Source of the DNA: Haematobia irritans
Taxonomy: Eukaryota > Arthropoda > Insecta > Diptera > Muscidae
Assembly (NCBI RefSeq): GCF_050003625.1
Contig: NC_134398.1
Location: 60,287,641 to 60,351,640 of the forward strand
Direction of reading: 5' to 3'
Length of the DNA stretch: 64,000 nt
Position 1 is the first letter of the stretch, and each line of letters opens with the position of its first letter. The position numbers and the translations under genes were made by a program. Positions 56,741-64,000 of this stretch are shown in pieces. The notes under the pieces are model-generated. The model did no database searches. It was not told the origin of the DNA and saw nothing but the letters and a program-made list of their open reading frames with translations.

Positions 56741-57375
56741 AAGGGTGTATTTATGAGTTTTTTTCTAATATGAATCACTCTGTCCGGCACTCTGTTTTGA
56801 CAGTTTAAAGAGGCGTCTTTACACAGTATTGTTTGACAAATCATCATGAATAATTTAACTCTAGAATAACGCTTCCAAATCGTGGAAATTTAAAATGTTT
56901 ATAGAGCACTATGTGAATTTTATGGTGCAAGATTCTCTTCTGTGATGTATTTCTGATTGAATGGATATATCAACAAACAAATTGTCTGTTTAGGGCATAG
57001 ATAATCACCAATGCATCCCGATAAATGTATTGTTTGGTGCGATCTATGGGCTGGTGGATTCGATTCTTATTTCTTTAAAAATGAGGAAGAACAACGCGTT
57101 ACCGTGAATGGAAATCGATACAGAATTATGATCAACGAATTTTTGTTGCCAAAACTTCACGATATGGATGTAAACAAAATATGGTTTCACAGGATAGTGT
57201 CACTTATAATAAAGCGGGCGAAACAATGGACTTTTTGAAAGAACATTTCAACGACAACATTATTTCGAGAAATGGACTGGAGAATTGGCCAAGCTAAATT
57301 TTTGCCATTTCTTAATTTGGCATGTATTTTATTTAAATTAAATTCAAATCAGCAAGCTCTTAGAAAAACACCCTT
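56741..57375 (+). mobile_element. DD41D-related element, older, deleted relic
   Basis: Ends AAGGGTGTATTTATGAG and AGCAAGCTCTTAGAAAAACACCCTT resemble the DD41D termini (last part given only as a motif: AAACACCCTT followed by TA). The interior has diverged counterparts of the DD41D segments in the same order with an internal deletion. It is a separate, older lineage from the three young copies. Confidence 0.8.
56846..57297 (+). pseudogene. Diverged DD41D-like transposase relic
   Basis: ATG at 56846 reads MNNLTLE then a stop, where the young copies have MNRLTNEQR. Later pieces are LNGYINKQI, MHPDKCIVWCDLWAGG (57011 on), RVTVNGNRYRIMINEFLLPKL, IWFHRIVS (second Asp region lost by a small deletion), TMDFLKEHFNDNIISRNGL and ENWPS before a stop. 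The third Asp region is gone. Confidence 0.82.
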
Positions 57376-57461
57376 TACAATTTGATGGTTTGAAGAGATG
57401 ATGGATTTTACTTCAATATTGTAACAAGATTAAAAGTTGACTCTTTATTTTTCAAGCTCTA

Positions 57462-57934
57462 CACGGACGAAAAAACTGGTTTTCATATGCTTGGATGTAA
57501 AAAAAATATGTTCGGAACTCAAATTTTTTAACACATTATTTTTAAATGCAATCATATTATGTTCAAAAACTAGCATAACATGTTTGGGACATATATGTTA
57601 ATATTTTAGAACACATTATGTTTGGGACAAAACATTTTTGCAATAGGTAAATAGGATGCAAACATATATTAATTTAGAAATAGCCTATAAACATATATGT
57701 GTTTAGAAAGAGAGTCGTAGAGAGTATGCTGCAAGTAAAAGAATGGAAGTAACCAATTGGCGTCTTAAAAATATATATACAAAGAAAATTGCATTAATTT
57801 TTTTACCAGTGTATGCAACATAATATGTTTGTACTATACAAACAATATTTTGTTTGGACCAATCCTGAAAATATATATGCTTGAAGCAGAATGTGTTTGG
57901 GGTATATGTTAAAGAAGTGATTTTTTTGAGGATG
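57462..57934 (+). repeat. Element A, compact complete copy, TA-flanked
   Basis: Begins CACGGACGAAAAAACTGG and ends GATTTTTTTGAGGATG between TA dinucleotides (57460-57461 and 57935-57936). At 473 bp it is the simplest full copy. The ends match imperfectly as inverted repeats (CAC, then A-rich after ~7 bases). It is entirely non-coding. Confidence 0.78.
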
Positions 57935-57936
57935 TA

Positions 57937-59037
57937 GTTATTCCTATAGAAACTAATAAAATAAAAACAAACAATGTACAATATTCTTCATTAATAATAT
58001 CTAAACTTCCACAGTATCGCTAATTAAACTAAGAACAACAAGCATTTAATCGAAAAGCGACCAAATAATAAACAAAGAGAAATAGAACAAAATAGAAAAT
58101 TGCTTTCAAATAAATATGTATACAGTGGAAGCTCACAGAAATGAAAATCCTCAGTCAACGAAATTTTGTTCACATTTGAAAGTTGTCCCATTATGGGAGG
58201 TTAATTTTAATGTGATACTATAGCAAGCATCTGTCAACAATTGTAAACTTTTAGAGGTTTCACTGTATTTCTATTCACCGCCATATAACCATTTTCTCGT
58301 AAACTTTTTCCACACCACCCGAAAGGAAGATACATCTTGTAATACATTTAATGGTGATTTTATAAGGCACACAAGAGATACACACGAGAATAATACCTGT
58401 ATGTACTCAAGAACCACCGGAAAAACGTATGACAGCTAAATTAACTGCTAAGCTGTCAAGAACATAAAAATGCCACAAATGAAAAACAAAATAATGGAAA
58501 CAATTTGGTAGATAGAACCACACTATACAAGGATGTAATACGATGAACCAAAACCGTTTTCAAAACTTTGGTGCAAAACCATGAATAAAAAGAAATTAAA
58601 CATTTGACCGGGAGAAGAAAATAAACGAAAACTTATACAACTTATACATTAGCAGTAAAAATATTTTTCGTAAATGGTTCACTACCACTATTTGACACGT
58701 GGTAGGTGCAGTTAAGGGAAAATAAAAAAGGTGGAAACACCTTATATATAAAATAATGAATAGTCAAAAGTGAATATAGAATCCCAAACGCTATCTCAGC
58801 TTTTTTCGTCACTCTCTTTCTGTATTTCTTGTGTTTACCGCATCAATAAATTCTTATTATATTTATGGGACTACTATGAGATGTATTAGAATCAGTTGAC
58901 CAGAATTGAAAACAATTTCAAACGTATTACAATAAAGTTTATTCAATAAAATAAATCTTCAGTTCACGTTTTAGTGGTACGTGGTATTTTTAAAATGTGT
59001 AAATTTCGCTTTGGAGAAAAGAAAATATGTTTCTGTG
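57937..59037. other. No recognised feature
   Basis: AT-rich, unassigned. Confidence 0.4.
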
Positions 59038-59038
59038 C

Positions 59039-59135
59039 GCACTGAAAAACAAACATGGCCTATTCCAAAGATTTTGCCCTTACACTAAGGAATGGGCATT
59101 GATTCAGAGTCAAAGAAGATGAGAATTGAACTATG
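59039..59135 (+). repeat. MITE1 head fragment
   Basis: GCACTGAAAAACAAACATGG, TATTCCAAAGATTTTGCCC, ACACTAAGGAATGGGCATTG and ATTCAGAGTCAAAG, as in the first ~90 bp of MITE1. Confidence 0.65.
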
Positions 59136-59730
59136 GGTTACTTGAACATTATAGAATCTCAGGTCGATTTAATGACATATTTTCTAACAAACAAACATAT
59201 ATACCAACATAGAAACCGCGAGACTTAACACATGCGGTGCCTGGAATCCCAAGATAAATCGGGAGATCGGTTTATATAACGGGCGTATCAAATATGGATC
59301 GATACGCCCCGTATTCCATTTACTTGTCTAGACGGACAAGAGGTCAAATAGGGAGATCGGTCTATATGAGGGAAATACCAAAACATAGACCAATACACAC
59401 CATCTTCGGCACTCTTTTGTGTGGACTTAAAATACTTCCAGATTTCCAATTTCAAACAAATCAGATACAAATTGCTGTGTCTAGAAGTCTAAGAAGTCAA
59501 ATCGGAAGATTGGGCTATATGTGGACTTATGTATGAACCCAAAATATCTTTAGATTTTGCATTTCAGGCAAATCGGAAAAAATTTCAGATATCCTGCAGC
59601 TCAAGAAGAAAAATTACTTTACTTTTTGGTTTGTGTAGATTTTTATCTGGCACTGTCTTTTCAATAAGTTAATGTAATCAATTCCCATCATCTTCTTCAT
59701 ATTGTACGTATATTATTAAATTAGTATTGT

Positions 59731-59989
<259 letters not shown>

Positions 59990-60423
59990 CAAAACTCAAT
60001 TTACTAGTCCGATATAATTTGCATTGATATCAGGCTAGCACAAAATATAGTTTTTGTTTAAAGAAATAATCTTCAAATTAACTGGAGTATTGTATTCGAA
60101 CTATGCAGTTTTTATTTTGTTTGTTTTGAAGAAACGTCTTAATATTAAAGGGTCCACTATATATGACCACCGATGTCCGCTCTCCAATTATATCCATCGG
60201 GCCGGGAAACCATTATCAATCAATCGCATAATTAATTTAATCAATTAAATTTTTATAATAAATAAATAATGTTTTTTTTTGACATCGATAATTTATATTA
60301 TCATTTCCATGATCGAAACAATTGTAATTAAAGATTAATTGGATTGGAAATGTTTTATTGAAAACATTTTGGTCGTAGACTATGGACATACAGACAAGAC
60401 CAACTTTTGTTATTGTGAAAAAA

Positions 60424-61221
60424 ATGGAAGAAAAAGGAATTTCGTGTTTTGATAAAGTACTGTTTTCTGAAGGGAAAAAATACGGTGGAAGCAAAAACTT
60501 GGCTTGATAATGAGTTTCCGGACTCTGCCCCAGGGAAATCAACAATAATTGATTGGTATGCAAAATGTAAGCTGTGGACGCCCGAAAGAGGTGGTTACCG
60601 ACGAAAACATCACAAACATCCACAATATGATTTTGAATGACCGTAAAATGAAGTTGATCGAGATAGCAGAGGCCTTAAAGATATCAAAAGGAACGTGTTG
60701 GTCTTATCATTCATCAATATTTGGATATGCGGAAGCTCTGTGCAACATGGGTGCCGCGCGAGCTCACATTTGACCAAAAACAACAACGTGTTGATGATTC
60801 TGAGCGGTGTTTGCAGCTGTTAACTCGTAATACACCCGAGTTTTTCCGTCGATATGTGACAAAGGATGAAACATGGCTCCATCACTACACTCCTGAGACC
60901 AATCGACAGTCGGCTGAGTGGACAGCGACCGGTGAACCGTCTCCGAAGCGTGGAAAGACTCAAAAGTCCGCTGGCAAAGTAATGGCCTCTGTTTTTTGGG
61001 ATGCGCATGGAATAATTTTTGTCGGTTATCTTGAGAAGGGCAAAACCATCAACAGTGAAGAGATGCTCGCAGAGAAAAAATTTGGCTGCAATGAAGAGGT
61101 GATCGCCGAAACTGAGGCCTATTTTGAGGCAAAACCGAAGGAGTACTACCAAAATGGTATCAAAAAATTGGAAGGTCGTTATAATCGTTGTATCGCTCTT
61201 GAAGGGATCTATGTTGAATAA
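60424..61221 (+). pseudogene. mariner transposase pseudogene lacking two catalytic Asp residues
   Basis: The ATG at 60424 has an extra base within the first codons, so the frame MIKYCFLKGKNTVEAKTW begins only at 60449. Further shifts follow near 60570 (start of CGRPKEVVTDENI) and near 60690 (before MRKLCATWVPREL). MRKLCA to the end is one frame with KDETWLHHYTPE (first Asp) and KVMASVFWDAHGII. KTINSE is then joined directly to EMLAEKKFGCNEEV. The missing ~80 residues held both remaining catalytic Asp residues. It ends YNRCIALEGIYVE at 61221. Confidence 0.92.
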
Positions 61222-61288
61222 TAAAAACGAATTTTGACAAAAAAATTTGTTTTTCTTTGTTAGACCGGGGACTTATCAGCTAACCTGT
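60424..61288 (+). mobile_element. Himar-like mariner (irritans subfamily), internally deleted
   Basis: The right terminal repeat is intact: TTAGACCGGGGACTTATCAG then CTAACCTGT, followed by TA (61289-61290). The left terminal repeat is not recognisable upstream of the start codon at 60424. The element has lost about 80 codons internally (see the pseudogene). It is a sibling of the copy at 363-1499 on the opposite strand. Confidence 0.9.
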
Positions 61289-61290
61289 TA

Positions 61291-62420
61291 CATTGCTACT
61301 GGTTGCAAAGTTTTGTTTTTACAATCTTACGAGCTTTATCAAGGAAAAATATGATGATATGAAGCATACGTGAATGGATTCTAAACTTTAATATATATCA
61401 AATTTTTTTCTCACTTGATCAATGAAAAATACTGCAGTAAAAAAATAGAGTCGTTTAAATTGTTAGCAATTTCCGTAACAAATGGGACGAGATGAGAAAA
61501 ACGCCGAAAATGACCATAGAATAAAAAATGGTGTTTCAATAACCCAATGCACCGTATCACAAGCCAGTGAAAACCATGCAAAAAGTCATCAATTTGGGCT
61601 TCGAATTTCTTCATAAGATAACCTTTGGTACAATAAAGGAAAACATACATTTCCCAAAACAAAGTCGTAGTAAGTGGTAAGGTAGGAGCGTTCAGTGTCC
61701 TCATTTTTGTGCCACCATCATCTCCGCATTAATGGCTTGTCATACATATTTTAAAAGCACACCCGGGCGGATATTAATGGAATTTTCATTCAATTTTTAG
61801 TCTTCTCTTTTTATGATCATTTGGTTTCATTGAAAACTCTTGAAATAGCCATATATAAATCAAAAACAGAGTTTTCCTTTTCCTCTTTTACTTACCAACA
61901 TATTTTTATGGTAGTTTTCCAGTAGCTTCTCTCAAGTTCTTTGTAGACATATCGTCAAGCTTATCAAACACTACAACAGAGAAAATAGACAGTAAATAGC
62001 ATTGGATCTATACGAATTGGAATGGTCATTACCATGGATGTGGCAGTTTATGGTACCAGTCACCTAGTCATATCCATAATCGTGGCATATGATGGTTACA
62101 TTCATCTGCCATCAACAGAAAAAGAATCGATAATAGGCAAAGTATTTGATGGTTTCTTGAGGGGTCATTTAATATTGGATCCAAACAAGGCTGAAGCGGG
62201 GATTTGGTTATCTTTAAAAGCCAGTGGATACTCAATAATGACTTGTTTTAGAGACCAATTTCACAGGTTAGATGTATACGAAAGAAAATAAAAAAAAATG
62301 TTCGAAAAGAAAGAAGAGTAGGTATGGAAATAACAAAAAGTGAATCATGTGTTTACTACTTTTATAGGCGAAATGGAAAATGAATATACAGATACTTCAA
62401 TCTGAAAATCAGACATTCAT
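61291..62420. other. No recognised feature
   Basis: An 89-codon frame with ATG at 62022-62291 has no recognisable domain and no supporting context. The rest is unassigned AT-rich DNA. Confidence 0.4.
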
Positions 62421-62423
62421 TAC

Positions 62424-62490
62424 TAGGTTAGATTAGGCGTATGTGGCAAGCTTTGTTTCAGTCTCATTTGACTATTCATTCCATTGTGAC
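62424..62490 (-). mobile_element. SINE 3'-end fragment
   Basis: TAGGTTAGATTAGGCG, TCAGTCTCATTTGACTATTC and ATTCCATTGTGACC are a diverged SINE tail on the minus strand (compare 19768-19830). The head is missing. Confidence 0.7.
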
Positions 62491-63083
62491 CAAATTAACT
62501 AAAAGTACCTATTGCATATAGGCACTTCTTGTTTTACCAATGAATCCATTCATTTTCTTTTCCTTCTGTTGAACCAACCTGATTATTAGCAGACTGCTTA
62601 AGTTAACATGTTCCAGGTCCGCCAATAATCTAAAGCTAATTCGCAAAATTGCAGAACACTCAGCGGTGCTTAATTGATCCATTTTCCTCCACATCATGAA
62701 AACTTATGCAGTAGTCATTATACTTCACATCCAATAGTTTTGGAAAATCATTTTAAATTGAAGAGTTTTTTTCAAAGTCCATTTATCTAACTTTTTCTGT
62801 GGCACATCACTCAAACGTCCATATTCACTATATTACTCTACGAACTAACCGAATCACTCATAAATACGTTAATTTGCCTTATTTATTATTCATATCACAT
62901 GTCCTTTAAAATATTTCATGAATGCGACAATAATATACGAATGTAGTATTCATTGCATTTTAAATAGTTCAACCATTTAGAATTAATTTTATGGTTGAAT
63001 ATATTTAAAGACGATCAATTGTAATCGAATGACAATTGTTTTATATAGCCATATTAGCTACCGTAATTCCCTACCCAGTTAAG
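62491..63083. other. No recognised feature
   Basis: AT-rich, unassigned. Confidence 0.4.
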
Positions 63084-64000
63084 ACGATGAAAAAACAAGT
63101 GAGTAAAGTAGAAAGTCGGGAGGGGACGACTATATCGTACCCTAAACTACCACTATTGAATTAGTAAACACAAGCATTTGTGGGGGTATCATTGAAAGAG
63201 GTTTGAGAGATAAACCGCATTTCTATATTTAACAAGGTACACAGTGGTGCAATGGTTAGTATGCCCGCCTTGCATACACAAGGTAGTGGGTTCGATTCCT
63301 GCTTCGACCGAACACCAAAAAGTTTTTCAGCGGTGGATTATGCCAACTCATTAATGCTGGTGACTTTTCTGAGGGTTTCAAAGCTTGTCAAAGTTGTTTC
63401 ACTGCAATGTGGAACGCCGTTCGGACTCGGCTATAAAAAGGATGTCCCTTGTCATTGAGCTTAACATGGAATCGGGCAGCACCCAGTGATAAGAGAGAAG
63501 TTCACCAATAGGTATCACAATGGACTGAATAGTCTAAGTGAGCCTGATACATCGGGCTGCCACCTAACCTAACCTAACCTAAGGGGTACATGTTTATGGG
63601 AGTTTTATCACAATCTGAACAGAAATGTCTGATATTAGGAGCTATAGTTTAATTTTCACCTACAGAGTTAGTATGCCACTAATATTGATACCATTATTAA
63701 AAAAGAGAAAATCGCTCAATTAGTGGGGGCAATAAATCCAAATTGCATGTAAGTCTCAATACGATCGCCTAATACATCTAAATTTGAAATTTTGGTTAAT
63801 AAATAAGTGTATTATGGCCAATATTAAAAAAAATCGAGCGATGCATACATATGGGAGCTATATCTAAATCTGAACCAATTTCGATAATATGTATTTTGCA
63901 GGTTTGATTGATACCAGAGAAGGTTACCATTTGCAAAATTTGAGTAAGATCAGTTTTACGGCAAAATTTGGCAAATTGAACCGCACACTAGATATGCTAG
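63084..64000 (-). repeat. Family B long repeat, inverted, interrupted by a SINE and cut by the window edge
   Basis: CAAGTGAGTAAAGTAGAAAG, GTCGGGAGGGGACGAC and TATATCGTACCCTAAAC are the reverse complement of the family B 3' end. After a SINE (63240-63582) the interior words GGGAGCTATATCTAAATCTG and AACCAATTTCGAT follow. Confidence 0.75.
63240..63582 (+). mobile_element. tRNA-derived SINE, near full length
   Basis: Reads CAGTGGTGCAATGGTTAGTA, TGCCCGCCTTGCATACACAA, B box GGTTCGATTCC, TTTTTCAGCGGTGGATTATG, GGCTATAAAAAGGATG, AACATGGAATCGGGCAGCAC and ends in CACCTAACCTAACCTAACCT. The first ~9 bases (GGGAGCCAC) are missing. Both promoter boxes are intact. Confidence 0.94.

Noticed and set aside
62022..62291. 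89-codon frame with ATG
   Set aside because: No known domain, no visible splice or regulatory context, and of a length expected by chance in this much sequence.

Overview
This window is AT-rich, gene-poor eukaryotic DNA made mostly of layered transposable-element copies. The content points to a calyptrate, probably muscid, fly. The evidence is Himar/irritans-type mariner copies (a type first known from the horn fly), several other Tc1/mariner lineages, a tRNA-derived SINE with at least ten copies or fragments, and long dipteran repeats carrying the phrase 'gagtcgatatagccatgtccgtctgtc' style start. The species is not determined. I found no convincing host protein-coding gene. Every recognisable protein is a transposase remnant, and nearly all are broken.

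Layout. 1-1.7 kb: a frameshifted Himar-like mariner between inverted copies of a TA-flanked 'AACATATGTTTGGG' repeat. 3-4.6 kb: a fragment of a 153-bp-periodic repeat and a 'CACTGAAAAAA' MITE-like repeat. 9-10.2 kb: a second mariner type with a catalytic Asp changed to Gly. 12-14.6 kb: a degraded mariner, then a SINE that was split by a 1.48-kb hAT-like element with an 8-bp duplication. 16.9-19.5 kb: a 29-bp minisatellite split by a 2-kb unclassified repeat. 19.8-20.1 kb: a SINE with a perfect 11-bp duplication. 22-24 kb: AATTAATTG-rich repeats. 28-32.8 kb: nested hAT-like elements. 35.3-36.3, 44.7-45.6 and 54.6-55.5 kb: three nearly identical, identically deleted DD41D (rosa-like) elements. 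37.2-38.3 kb: a third copy of the second mariner type. 38.8-40.6 kb: a long repeat with an exact 153-bp internal period. 45.9-47.0 kb: a DD37E element. 48.0-52.6 kb: a MITE-like repeat split by two later insertions. 56.6 kb: a 5S rRNA-derived sequence. 59.7 kb: 126 AT dinucleotides. 60.4-61.3 kb: a deleted Himar-like mariner.

Main discovery candidate: at 48364-50002 there is a tandem array of about 440-bp units. Each complete unit carries a full type I hammerhead self-cleaving ribozyme motif (three copies, + strand, at 48897, 49336 and 49780). The array is headed by a near-perfect inverted partial copy and a 34-bp duplication, and the whole insert is flanked by a 13-14-bp target-site duplication. 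It contains no reverse transcriptase. This is the expected architecture of a retrozyme or a non-autonomous Penelope-like element, and it predicts circular or multimeric RNAs of 439 and 444 nt.

The elements do not form a pathway. They interact through nesting, which gives relative ages, and through probable mobilisation in trans: deleted DD41D, DD37E, hAT-like, TTAA-type and SINE copies all depend on enzymes encoded elsewhere. Family assignments come from motifs, termini and duplications read by eye; no database search was run.
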